Shown here piece by piece: positions 53,801 to 62,458 of a DNA stretch of 64,000 nucleotides (positions within the stretch are counted from its first letter, which is position 1; the number at the start of each line of letters is the position of its first letter). Source of the stretch: Purpureocillium takamizusanense (taxonomy: Eukaryota > Ascomycota > Sordariomycetes > Hypocreales > Ophiocordycipitaceae); contig NC_063068.1 of assembly GCF_022605165.1 (NCBI RefSeq), positions 1,860,001 through 1,924,000 on the forward strand. The letters are read 5' to 3'. Below the pieces are notes generated by a model. That model was not told the DNA's origin. It worked only from the letters and a program-made list of their open reading frames with translations, and searched no databases. The position numbers were made by a program, and so were the translations under genes.

Positions 53801-54140
53801 ATATAGGGGCAAGCCAACTTGAATTTCGTTCCAGGCAAAGAACAACCGTGGTTTCTGGCTTCACCCCCAAGTTGGAGAGTTGCTGCGCGAGCCGCGTTGA
53901 CAGACCGTCAACCTGCAGGTAGGTCAGGTCGATATCTGCGGAGCAGATTGCCAGTGCCATTGGGCTGCCCCAGACAACTCTTGTCACTGAGCTGTCTTTG
54001 AAGGTCTCGAGATCCTTCGACGTTGGTTGGTGACCGAGTTTCCAGACGCCATTGGTGGTGACGGGTGTTTCATCGGCACCACTCAGAGACGGGTTGGTGG
54101 CATCGGCCGTGCCATTGGTGTGCGGTACGTGATATCTCAT
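44886..54140 (-). CDS. Non-ribosomal peptide synthetase, A*-C-A-T-E-C-c*-A-T
   Basis: One uninterrupted frame, 3084 aa, start at the first ATG (MRYHVPHTNG); the open frame runs 85 codons further with no ATG. Domains by eye: A* about 30-180 (only the start of an adenylation domain); C1 265-690 with HHSLYDG at 394; A1 700-1215 with TSGSTGTPKG, YGPAE, YRTGD and a final Lys in MTSGKTDRRQ; T1 about 1232-1305 with LGGDSI; epimerase 1325-1770 with HHAVVDLVSW, EGHGRE and TVGWFT; C2 1790-2205 with SHSLIDA; c* 2215-2465, only the C-terminal lobe of a C domain; A2 2478-2995 with TSGSTGMPKG and YRTGD; T2 3012-3084 with VGGDSI. It ends right after T2 with no TE, R or terminal C. It should activate two amino acids, the first epimerised to the D form. 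GC content is lower than in genes left of 42 kb. Confidence 0.95.
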   Translation of the reverse strand: MRYHVPHTNGTADATNPSLSGADETPVTTNGVWKLGHQPTSKDLETFKDSSVTRVVWGSPMALAICSADIDLTYLQVDGLSTRLAQQLSNLGVKPETTVVLCLERNSSWLAPISMLASMKTGASLSSLDLTRPRPELLATLSHIATPLLLLTTSESESLVRHLFPGNSLIILHPEQRQNDELWQIFDPEADGDCLFDEVHDPRDECEKVSDKGVESIHVERIEISGPSSDSSETASQDDLGSGILPFSLLNPSVGKQEVRSYAARLCRVEEHVIEDVLPCTALQEGLLALSAKRPGDYVATNEFEIDERVNVDRLHQAWERVAALNPILRTRFVSLPGQGIVQVILDQDISWTTTTDASNETEVGEMTLGSALTRFILCEGSAGRPARFIWEIHHSLYDGQSLPMLLSQVESIYFDEPIQDLEPMATLIKYIQSHDPRSEKAFWEQHFDSFQGPHFPPPKAGYTPQPDHQMVMAITEIEWGRGDFTSATVLRAAWAVATANGAGSGDSVFGATVTGRQAPIPRIELMAGPAIATVPVRVVIDWTATFGQLLDTVQRQAADMIPYEQTGLQRIAKISDQARLGCNFQSLLVVQPAAQEGHDTPGRHFLSEVSDSRGTQWQDFSTYPIVVECQLEANGAILRFAYDSNLICREQMEHVAQNFEFAIRQLSTTSLVHEPLTLLADDGLDRVWKLNAVVPSATEMLIHDLISQRVREDPSSPAVCAWDGDFTYQEVEELSTALALHLVWRGVATDMKVALLFEKSKWMAVAALGCIKAGGACMAVDTTQPEERLRSIVSQSECPIVISSVPNQELARQLGFSTDSIVVVGPDKLWDSPDPQTALPILMPSNDLYVVFTSGSTGTPKGAINTHRGFCTAITHQQRALGFTKSSRVFDFASYAFDASWCNLLHALTSGGCLCVPSNAERQNDLVKSLEKYNATTVDFTPSVARVVGKEALSRLSTLILGGEAVVDSDAFLAESNTEIINVYGPAECTPTATLAKVAPKDISIGRGAGACTWIVDPEKPDQLSPFGAIGELWIEGPLVGNGYLNDPAKTEAAFVKDPPWLLAGVSARRGRDAVPGRTGRLYRTGDLVRYRQDGSLLFVGRKDTQVKIRGQRVELGEIEQHLIAALDLPIATVVVDTILPKGSNGPVLVAFISIESDEMRTEEDHSKAVRKATESLTNLALPIYMIPVAYIPVFKLPVMTSGKTDRRQLRQIGESVYLQYRLSTEDEGVTDTLSDVEVILQQVWMSILNLSAQEASVNKAFTRLGGDSISAMQVVSQCKLHNLVFTVSDLLQASTIRKLASRCRVASRQQDKIEDAEEEGDEMKPFELSPIQQMFFDAYPEGLDHFNQSFMLELSRLVDGAVLYDATRALVSRHPMLRCRFIKDPELGSWMQRIVEEEDSMAFGFAEHFVQTRDQVVDVGQARQESMSLQDGPVFSCDLFHISNSSQMVILSSHHAVVDLVSWRIIWNDIEDYLNDGKLLTEPTASFRSWVRRQARVSSKASPFSVLPYAIPAPDIDFWGLPLSENTFSNCDAYNETFDADVTSLLFGDANECLRTEPIDIIIGVMVYAFVQVFPERDAPVVWIEGHGREQSDELPLDVSSTVGWFTTLHPRPIPINLQNSVLDAIRTAKDRRRQIPGKGRPYFACRYHSESGRQEFQGQDTTELTLNFTGRYQQLEGDEGLFRRPEYLGHEQRDIAEVSGSARRFTMVEINADIEENMLACSFAVHKNMKHHGRIIEWLELFGDTLNAVTRELAGGSPRFTLTDFPLLPLSYEGLDVLQLEQLPGLGIEPAAVGDIYPCSPLQEGILLSAQKEAASYATFSVFQCVPTDGKTPVSPSRLEQAWMTVVKRHTILQSVFTLHPEGNGFIQIVLPESQVRLAQLTSQEDPATVLSRLPRPEFAPNEPEHAFTICQSHTGEVACRLDASHSLIDASSMSIIIQDIVNVYDGCDMLPATPFGDMINYISSIPRAQRIASWTKLLRGVQPCEFPVASNHPHGPESHSDLSIPAEAIEGVSDFCKKLGITRSVFIQVAWSVVLAHFNGSSEACFGYLASGRDSPLDGIWTMVGPLANLLISRVDLTLPPRQVLEKASEDSIQHLSIQHTSLAEIQHELGLSGQRLFNTALSIREADKFKAGDDRTIEFQPYNGEDPHEYDLSLSANLDSGSMDIVMEFREPYVSKQVAEKAAQVLVEAIRYLLRTDIEGAEAPSSVDTLSKGFFRHITGADEHCVREFWNEQFQGIEGSHFPQKQEVGAQTRQMSEVSWALDGLSWDTHGDLTAATYVKGAWSIVTGRLLDSSEALFGTTIVDKQTILPVRVLVDQSSTIGDLLQSVQAQAAKISPFSRSPLYYIQALGQEAALACEFRTVLLVTDDGSDTRCNESTTTGDVVRNDDTEELDSYPLIVECRMSSSGLKVSLRFDEKEIGETQATRLGHQLEQVLRQVLTRDHGYTKLRDLHISSAQDIRDIWTWNSVVPSAVETCVHDLIAQRAQQRPHDAAIAAWDGALTYGQLHEQSNCLARELVLRGVGRGSLVPLLFEKSMWMAVAALAVMKAGAAAVATDTATQPEERLRTMAAQADARFCLTSEANRSLALRLGIDEVMVVSQDTDFAQLAPGTNLPEVNPSDVLYVVFTSGSTGMPKGAKVTHQNMATALHYQREALGYSQSSRVLDFSSYAFDVCWSNLLNALTAGACLCVPSMEERQNDLSGTLKKYGVTLADFTPSIARHTVGLDSLSTLILGGEVVLPTDRALASASANVCSAYGPAECTPTATILDLTGASDGGLGRGAGVVTWVVDQHNAEHLAPIGAPGELWLEGPLVGDGYLNDPEKTAAAFVQDPAWLVRGILGERPGRCGTVYRTGDLVQYNDDGSLRFIGRKDTQVKIRGQRVELEEVEYGVKNALDVSSLGSASAQVVAEVIEPQGAGQKLLAAFVAFDGDNRDYEALIKKATAGMNERLTRTLPPFMVPSLYVPLKAIPRVSSGKIDRRQLRAFGHGLTAKDVAVLGRADGERRPPETDAERTMQQLWVEILKVDPETVSADDSFFRVGGDSIGAMRLVSLARQRGVTLQVRDIFKNPVLRDLAALGS
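46746..47498 (-). other. NRPS c*: condensation C-terminal lobe only
   Basis: Residues 2215-2465 of the NRPS. They begin VREFWNEQFQGIEGSHFPQK, which aligns with the middle of C1 (KAFWEQHFDSFQGPHFPPPK, about residue 441), and continue in parallel with C1 to the A-domain linker (WNSVVPSAVETCVHDL versus LNAVVPSATEMLIHDL). The N-terminal lobe and the HHxxxDG catalytic motif are absent, as is a segment of about 15 residues equivalent to C1 519-534. Confidence 0.75.
53601..54053 (-). other. NRPS A*: truncated adenylation domain
   Basis: Residues about 30-180 of the NRPS resemble the opening of an adenylation domain (YLQVDGLSTRLAQQLSNLGV, ETTVVLCLERNSSWLAPISM, LSHIATPLLLLTTS). The sequence then passes through an acidic linker straight into C1. 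The phosphate-binding loop, YGPAE motif, hinge and carrier domain are all missing, so this segment cannot activate a substrate. Confidence 0.75.
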
Positions 54141-57100
54141 GATGTACTGCTTGGGATGGCTTTCAGCGTTGTCCTGCCTTTGATCAGCACTTTTGCTCAG
54201 AACATAACAACGCACTTTGGGCTCGACGATGACACACACTTTGGATAGACGCGCGTGGAGAAAGAATGGACAGGAGGGCTGTGCAACAATGTTGCAACTC
54301 GATACCAAGTTGGCAAGAGCGTACTGGAAATATGCGGACAGACATTGGTGTCTCGGCTTGGGCACTACATGTACACACACCACCACACCAGACACTTCAA
54401 TGGAGCAGCAGCAGCCTGCGGGATAGACGCGGCAAATGCTAGCCGGTCTGCATACATGTCACCACGAGCTGAGAGTCGCCCCCCTTCCCAAGCTGTGTTC
54501 TCATATCGCATTAGTGTCGGCGCCACGAAACGGGCGTTTCTTTTACCACCTCCTTCGGCATGACGCCATGAAAAACCCGGTCCTTTACCTCACTGATACT
54601 ACGTAGCCGGCATCTTTCCAGTCTGGTTCTTTTTCCAGCTGCGTACACGTCTTCCCGGCCTCAAGGAGTTCTCTCCTGTACGGCTTACAAACACGACGTG
54701 ACATCGAATAGGAAGGTCAAGGCATCGTAGATCCCTCGGACTAGTCTGACGCGAAGTCCGAGCCAGAGCCAGGCAGGGACCTTGTACTGTCGTGCTTCAT
54801 GCAAGGAGCCTGGAATCCAACACGGTCGCGTATTGCAGCCGATGCGCTGCATGCGGCTGACTGTTCAGGTGGCATTCTGAGTGATGCCACCGTTGGAGCG
54901 CGAGATCACGGCTTGCGAAGTCGTCAGGTCAGGGGCACATCGAGGTCCGGCAGCTTGACTCTATGAAATTACGAGCCCGGATATTCCCATTGGTGCTTTT
55001 TTAGCAAGCTGTGCATGCCGAGTGTCCAATTGAATGAGGAGGCGGCACAGGAAGCCAATGCGACGTTGAGGGCCTCGAAAGGATCAAACCATTTGATGTA
55101 CATGTAAGGACACTTGTTGGCGTGACTGCTAATGGGACAATCGTCGATGGAAGGATGACTGACTGGAGGCTACATGTACTCTATTCGCCCTTGTCATACC
55201 TAATGGATTGCAGCGAGCTTCCATGGTCCAGAGCCGAGACACCCGCAATGTCTCACAAGTCTCACTCGCATCCTTGCAAGCCCGGCTACGTGGAAATTTG
55301 ACAGCATACTAACGCACTGTACCAAGTACATGTAGCGGCACTCTGTTCCCCAAGACACACGTTCACGAGTGGCCAGACCGTCATCCCGGGGCTCCCATGA
55401 CTTCTCCCACTCGCTATCCGATGTGTTTCTGCACGTCGGACCGTTTGCCAGGGGCATTCGTTGTAACATGTAACATCCAGTTCCGCATGGAGTCTACTCC
55501 CAATTTGTATAAGGCCGTTTACTAACTGGACTCTAATATTAGCCCGACGATGATAGGCCAGACGGAGGAAAAGCTTCTGCTGTATGCACGAGGCAGGCAG
55601 GGTTCAGCCGTCGAGTGCCAGCCCGGGATCATGGCCTGACAGGCCCAGTTTTCACGGGTACTACTCCAACCCTCCCCCTTCGTGTTGTGTGTGTGTCCTC
55701 TGACTAGTAGTAGTTTAGTACGTGCTACAAGGCACGAACTCCGCAAGCTCCGGCAGTCCCTCTAGGCGTGAGACAAGTGGCCGTTGGGTTGCGCACACAT
55801 GAGGCATGTCACGTTGACGTCTGGTCGAGGCAGCGCCGCGCCACTTGACCCCGACACGCATGCCAGCCGCGTTTGTCTGTCAGACCTCGTCCCAGTCAAC
55901 AAGCCTCCCTCACTCAGACAGACGCTTCTTCCGCGAGAGCAGCGCCACGAATTTTATCCGCGCGCCTCGCTTCCCGGAGCGGCAGGGGCCGCGTGCCGCG
56001 GACGGGACGCAGCACAGGGTGGATGATGGTGCGTAACGTTCTGGAAAGGGTTGCAGCACATCGACACCACGTCTGGCGACGGCAATTTACGTAAAACAAA
56101 AGCTGATGTTGGGATTTGATCCCATGTCACCGGATCAAGATCGCGCGGGTCGGCCTTAACGCGCGATACTGAGTCAATGGTCGCCTCCCTCACGCGCGCG
56201 CGCGCAAGGATAACTTGTCGACCTGTTGTCCTCCTTGCCGATAGACCCGGACTCGTACGCCAGGATGGAAGCCGGCCGCTGCCAAGGTGCCATTTGGCCG
56301 TGACTATGGGCATCGTCATGCACGCCGAAGCTGCCGCTTTCCCGTGTCTTGGCTTGCATCGGAATAAGGGCCAGATGCCGTCGGCGCTGCCTGGATCGGT
56401 TCCCCCCCCCCCCCTTGCTCATCTGTCGACGCCAACCACTCGCACAGAGTCAAAATGCGCCACCAGGGAGGTCCAGGGGAGGACCTTCAACCATTGGCCG
56501 CGAGCCATCATTTGTTTCCGAGCTTCTCTTTCCATACCTTGCGTGGGGCGATCCGTTTACTGAAGGGACGTGGGCGCCCCTCATACGGCAGCTGCTTTGC
56601 TGTGGCGGCATGGAACGCAGAATCCAGTTGCTGGTACCCTAAAAGGATAGCTGCCCGTTTTGTCGATACCAACTTCCCATATAAGTCGTCATCATTTCTT
56701 TTGTGTTTCTCCTGTTAGACTGAGGTCATGCTGGCGCTCGCACTTGGTCCAACTGGCACCTGTCATGTCGGCAGTCTTGGTCGTGAGGTCGTGCAACCAG
56801 CCATCTGGCACCACACATTCCTTTGCGACATGCCGTGCCCTGGCGCCATTGCCAACGCGGCGGGTATGATCGCAGATGTTGCAATGGCCCAATAATTCTA
56901 AGTAAGCTGAATCAGCCGCACCGCCGAGGAGTGGTCCAGACTTCATGCACCTCGGTCAGGCATCCCTGTATGTATGTGAGTAGACAAGTCGCGGCTTTTC
57001 GACATAGGGAGACGAGAGTCGGATTTTGCGGCCCAAGGGCACAGTAAGCCCCCCATGAGCCTTAGCCTTGTAAAAATATGACACTTTGCTTCGTGCCGTC

Positions 57101-57423
57101 AGGCAACTGGTGCGGCTTGAAGGAGCTGAGCCGGTGGCGTTGACGGCGCTTCGACTCCCTAGTTCAGGTCGGCGGCAATGGCACTTCTGCTAGTGCGAGA
57201 TCCGACCCGGCTTTTGCTGCCCTTCCGCAACCTCCAGCCGACTACTACTAGTGTGGAAGGCATGCTGAAGGGCGGCTAGTATAGGACAACCGACTGCTTG
57301 CCACACCGGCTCAGGACGTGCCGGCTCGCTACCTACGTGGCCTAAGAGTCCGGCCCGGGGCAACATTTTGTTCTCGCTTGAGAAGCTCGCCGCTTCTCCG
57401 CCACCTGCTCTATCAATTAAGCT
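54141..57423. promoter_or_regulatory. Divergent 3.3-kb region between NRPS and ABC exporter
   Basis: Start codons of the minus-strand NRPS and plus-strand transporter face away from this gap, so it holds both promoters. No gene is convincing on either strand. It contains a 13-base poly-C run (56402-56414), an 8-bp perfect hairpin (56140-56167) with tRNA-like surroundings, and CT-rich stretches. It is long enough to have lost a gene, but no remnant was recognised. Confidence 0.45.
56140..56167. repeat. Perfect 8-bp inverted repeat (hairpin)
   Basis: ATCGCGCG (56140-56147) and CGCGCGAT (56160-56167) are exact inverted copies around a 12-base loop. A second small inverted repeat (GGGAT-TTG-ATCCC, 56111-56123) lies just upstream. 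On the minus strand the latter resembles a tRNA T-arm. Confidence 0.7.
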
Positions 57424-60400
57424 ATGGCTGATGTACTCATCATTCCTTGCGCCATTGGCGTTGAGGACTCCTTCGGTCCGGTGGTGGATGCCACCTGCCT
57501 CGGCGGCTTCGACTTCACGCTGCTTTTCGAAGAGGCATTGCTCAGCATCGTCCCCATTGGCATTGCATGTTAGTCCCCCGAGTTGGATCTTGCGGCGAAA
57601 AAGTCAGTCACTGAGATGTTTATTCCATGTAGCCTTCTGGGCTGCTTTTCGCATCGCCGCCCTTTATGGGCAAGCCAATAAGTCTCGTTCGTCATGGCTA
57701 TTGAGCCTCAAAATGGTACTTGCCGGCTTCGCCCTCGGTTGTTCTTCACTCAACTGATTGATACAGCTCGCTTTTGCGACCTACGTAGCTCTTCAAGTTA
57801 CCTTGGTAGTAGTATGGGCCGCTGGCGGCATCCCGGCGACTCGCCTGACTTTCCCCTGCGCTGCCTTGATCATCGCTGGATCGTGCCTACTATGGCTCGT
57901 TTCCTTGCTGGAGCACAAACGCTCCGTGCGGCCTTCTACTGTCTTATGCGTCTACCTGGGCATATCCGTTCTACTAGACCTCGCCCGCGTTCGCACGCTC
58001 TTTTTCATGCCAGGGACCACAGTCGTCGCTCGAGTCAATCTCGCCGGATACTGCACAAAGGTCCTGTTGCTTTGCCTTGAGGCCACGGAAAAACGACACC
58101 TTCTGTACCCTGAATGGCGTCACGTGTCCCCCGAGGAAGCAAGTGGTGTTCTCAACAGGTCATTCTTCGTCTGGTTGAACGCAGTATTCATCAAGGGCTT
58201 CAGAACGGTTCTCACGGTCAACATCCTGACGCCGCTGGACTCGCAGCTCTTGTCTGCCTCTAACCCTCTTAAGCTGATGATTTCCTGGGCAAATAGTGAG
58301 TCCTAGCCACAAAAGTTTGATCATAGTACACTAATATTTGCCAACAGAAACTCAAACAAGTCAGGATGCCCTTTTCTGGACATATCTAAACTACTACAAA
58401 TGGAGTTTCTTAGCAGGCGTCTTGCCGCGGCTTGCGTATACTGGCTTTAGCTTCTCACAGCCGTTCTTGGTTGAACGGGTGCTTGACTTTTCGGCGGATC
58501 CTTCTGGCGAGAATTCAGAGAATGTTGGCTACAGCTTGGTTGGAGCCTACGCTATCGTATACATCGGCCTCTCGGTGAGCAGTCCTTCGCTATATGATGC
58601 TTAGCGTCAATCGATCTTTATTGTTAATCTACTTCTCCAGATATCATACGCAGTCTATCAGCACAAGACCTACCGCTTGCTAACCATGTTCCGTGGGAGC
58701 CTCATTGCCATGATCTTCGACAAGACGCTTCGCATAGACTCGTCAGCTATTCAAGATGCCGAGGCCATCACGCTTATGAGCGCCGATATTGACCGAATTG
58801 CGTCTAGCATGCCGCTTATCCACGAGCTCTATGCAAGCTTTATAGAAACCGGTATTGCTTTATATCTTCTTTACAGACTCCTGGGGCTTGCTATTGTTGC
58901 TCCGATAGTGTGGATTGTCGGTAAGCCATGTCGCCCCTTCAAGCATTATAATCGTATCTGATCCCGCCCAAGTCTGCCTCATTGCCGGCATTCCACTCGC
59001 CAAAGCCGCGGGCGATGCCCAGATCCCATGGCTTGAGGCAATTGAAGTACGCCTCGCTGCCACTGCCAAGGCACTCGGTGCCACAAAGGCGATCAAAATG
59101 ACTGGACTGGCCGACATTGTTTCAGCCCAAATAACCGGCCTCCGTTTGTCGGAAATTCGTGCATCTAGGCGATATCGTATTCTCAATATTTTCGTATTCA
59201 TATCTTGTAAGATCAAGTATACCGCGGAATAAGAGCACCGGCTAACAAAACTCTAGACTTCGCGTCCTCTGCTTTAGCTCCTGTTTTCGGCTTTCTAGTG
59301 TACAGCCTCCTTGCCAGGAACAATGATGACGGCACTCTTACGGAAGGAGTGGCGTTTGCCTCCCTCAGTGTCTTTGAGCTGTTGCAACAGCCCATGATGT
59401 ACGCCATAGATGGCGTGGAGCATGTCAAGACAATCATCAACTCTTTCCGGCGAATCCAAGAGTACCTCCAGACCAAGGAAACTGAAGATTACAGAATCAC
59501 GCCAGAAACTGATGCAAGCTCCTCGCAGACGAGTATTTGCAAAGAATACAAGCAAAAAGGCATGATGCTGAAAGATGAACCCGCACTGGAGAAGTATCAC
59601 TTTTCAGTCACAGTTCAACAAGGATCTGCTGGATATGCCGAAGATGAGTTGATCCTTAAGGATCTTAACTTCGAATTGCCAATGGGCCAAACGACTGTCA
59701 TCATGGGTCCGGTGGGTTGTGGAAAGTCAACCCTCCTCAAGCTTATCCTTGGCGAGCTGCCTGTTGTCTCCGGTACCATCACAACGAGCTTCTCCAAGGC
59801 AGCATACTGTTCACAGTCTCCGTGGACAACCTGGGGCTCCATACAGAGTAACATTGTCGGCATGTCTCCTTGGGACCAGGAATGGTACGGTTCTGTCGTA
59901 TCCGCTTGCGCACTGTCTGCGGACTTTGCGGAGCTCGCGGATGGCGACCAGACTGCCATTGGAACCAGGGGCGCAAGGCTGAGTGGCGGCCAGCAGATGC
60001 GGGTGAGCTTGGCCAGAGCTCTGTATTCCAGGAACTCCGTCCTAGTACTAGACGATTGTCTAAGCGGTCTGGACCGTACAACCGAACGGCATATCGTTGA
60101 TGCTGTCTTTGGCTCTGACGGGCTGCTCAAGAAACTGGGCGGCATCACCGTCATCCTCGCGACAAATTCCGGTATGATTCTACCATACAGATAGTGAGAG
60201 TCATTTCAGCAGCGCTAACGACTGTTCAGGTCATCATATCAGCTTTGCCGATTACGTGGTGGTCATTGGCTCAGACGGAGTTGTTACTCGGCATGGTGCT
60301 ACAGTCGACATGTCCCCCGACGAGGAAATCGTGCATGAAGACCCGGAAGAGACTACAACTCCCAAACATCCAGCGCCCGGAGCAGATGCCGAACTACCAG

Positions 60401-62458
60401 AGGAAGTTCTACAAGAGCTTGACTTGCTCGACGACCCCGATCAGGGAGTGAGTCGCATGACTGGGGATTTGAAAGTCTACGGCTACTACGCCAAGATCGC
60501 AGGACCCTGGACAATGTTTATTTACCTCCTGGCATGCGCGACGTTCGTGTTCGGCGTCACTTTTCCCTGTGAGTGTTGACACGACGCACGTTGGCGCTTG
60601 TTACTGACACGACTTAGCCATCTGGGTTCAATGGTGGACCAACGCAAACGCAGAAAACCCAAACGACAGACTTGGCTACTACTTGGGAGTGTTTGCAGGA
60701 CTTGGTCTCCTGACAGTCATCGGCTGCACTCTTGCAGATAGGTATGGCCACCGTTCGTGCATTATCATCATCATACGTTAGCTGACATTGTATGGCAGCA
60801 TCTTCAATTTGGTTGTTCTGCCCAAGACTTCGCGAAAGTTTCATGAGTTACTGCTCACTACAACGATGAGGTTCGTATCCGCAATCGCTAGCCGCGAAAA
60901 TTGACTGACGCTTCTCAAGGGCACCAACTTCATTCCTCACCTCAACAAATGCGGGAACAACAATCAATCGGTAAGCAATCATGCCTTCTTGATAAGATAT
61001 CTGCTTCGAAGCTAATGCACCGACGTAGATTCAGCCAAGACTTGGAGCTCATTGACAATGATCTACCCCAGTCGATTGATTCATTCATCTTTCAGTTCAT
61101 GTCCGCCATTGTGTCTGCTGTCTTTGTCTTCATCGGCTCCGGATACGTCGCGGCGGCTATCCCTGCCTGTCTGGCTCTCCTCACGCTCCTGCAGTTCTAC
61201 TACCTTCGCACCTCGCGCCAGCTACGTTTGCTGGACATCGAGGCCAAGGCACCGCTATTTTCACAATTCCTAGAAACGGTCAATGGCATTGCCTGCATTC
61301 GGGCCTATGGCTGGACCGAGAATTACTCGGACCGAAACTACAACGCCTTGAATGCCTCGCAGAAGCCATTTTATCTGCTGTACTGCATCCAAAGATGGCT
61401 CACGTTGGTCCTGGACCTCTTCAATGCGGGCGTCGCCATCATGCTAGTAGGGATAGCGACCAACGTGCACAATGGATCCACCAGTTTCCTCGGCGTTGCG
61501 CTTTTCAATATCGTCACCTTCTCCTCCACGTTGCAGACTTTGGTCACTGCGTGGACCCAGGTCGAGATGGCGCTTGGCGCAATCAACAGGATCCGGTCCT
61601 TTGTCAAGACGGTCAAGGATGAGAATGTAGCGACTGAGACAGAACCCGTCCCTGATGACTGGCCACAGCACGGTGTTATCGCGTTCGACAACGTTTCTGC
61701 CTCCTATGAGACATCTTCCGAGCCAGTGCTCAAGGACATCTCCTTTTCCGTCCAAGCTGGAGAGAAGCTCGCCATTTGCGGACGAACCGGAAGGTCAGCA
61801 CTAAACACGAACCTATCTGGGGAATCGTTTTGACTGACAGACTTGTAGTGGAAAGTCATCTCTCGTCTCCGCAATATTGCGGATGCTAGAGATGGACTCC
61901 GGTACCATCTCCATTGACGATGTAGACATCAGCACCATCCCACGGCAGGAAATCCGTCGCCGGCTCATCAGCTTGCCGCAAGAGCCCTTTTTCATTCACG
62001 GCACTGTTCGTGAGAATATCGACCCCCAGGACGGAGCAACTGACGATCGTATCGAGGAGGTGCTCCGCTCTGTTGATATGTGGGGCTTCTTTGAGTCCCG
62101 TGGTGGCCTCGATGAGCTTCTGGAAGACGACAAGCTGTCACACGGTCAACGACAATTGTTTTGCCTTGCGAGAGCCATACTCAAGCAAGGCAAGATCCTC
62201 ATCATGGATGAAGCAACGAGCAGTGTCGATGCGGAGACCGATGCGGTGATGCAGCGAGTGCTAAGGGAGGAATTTGGCGGTCGAACAATGGTGGCAATCG
62301 CACATAAGCTGCAAACGATACTTGATTTTGACCGGATCATACTCTTGGACAAGGGGCGGATTGTCGAGACTGGCAATCCTCAGGAGCTTCTTACAGATGA
62401 GACGTCGGCATTCCGGGTACTGTACGAGAGTTTAGCCAGCGCGGCTGAAGAGCTATAG
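57424..62458 (+). CDS. ABCC (MRP-type) multidrug/metabolite exporter
   Basis: Thirteen exons (57424-57568, 57633-57715, 57767-58295, 58348-58574, 58641-58920, 58973-59206, 59257-60171, 60230-60568, 60618-60741, 60799-60870, 60920-60970, 61029-61793, 61849-62458) splice to 4374 nt, 1457 aa. Order: TMD0 (five helices), TMD1, NBD1, TMD2, NBD2. NBD1 has GPVGCGKST, LSGGQQMRVSLARA and VLVLDDCLSGLD, with Asp instead of the catalytic Glu, as usual for ABCC NBD1. NBD2 has GRTGSGKSS rebuilt across the last intron, LSHGQRQLFCLARA, ILIMDEATSSVD and the H-loop IAHKLQ, so hydrolysis rests on NBD2. A plasma- or vacuolar-membrane exporter; divergent from the NRPS, it probably exports or sequesters the peptide. 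Exons 10 and 11 are only 72 and 51 nt. Confidence 0.93.

Noticed and set aside
54141..54395. N-terminal extension of the NRPS by 85 codons
   Set aside because: The open frame has no ATG in this part (only GTG), shows no domain, and fungal nuclear genes start at ATG.
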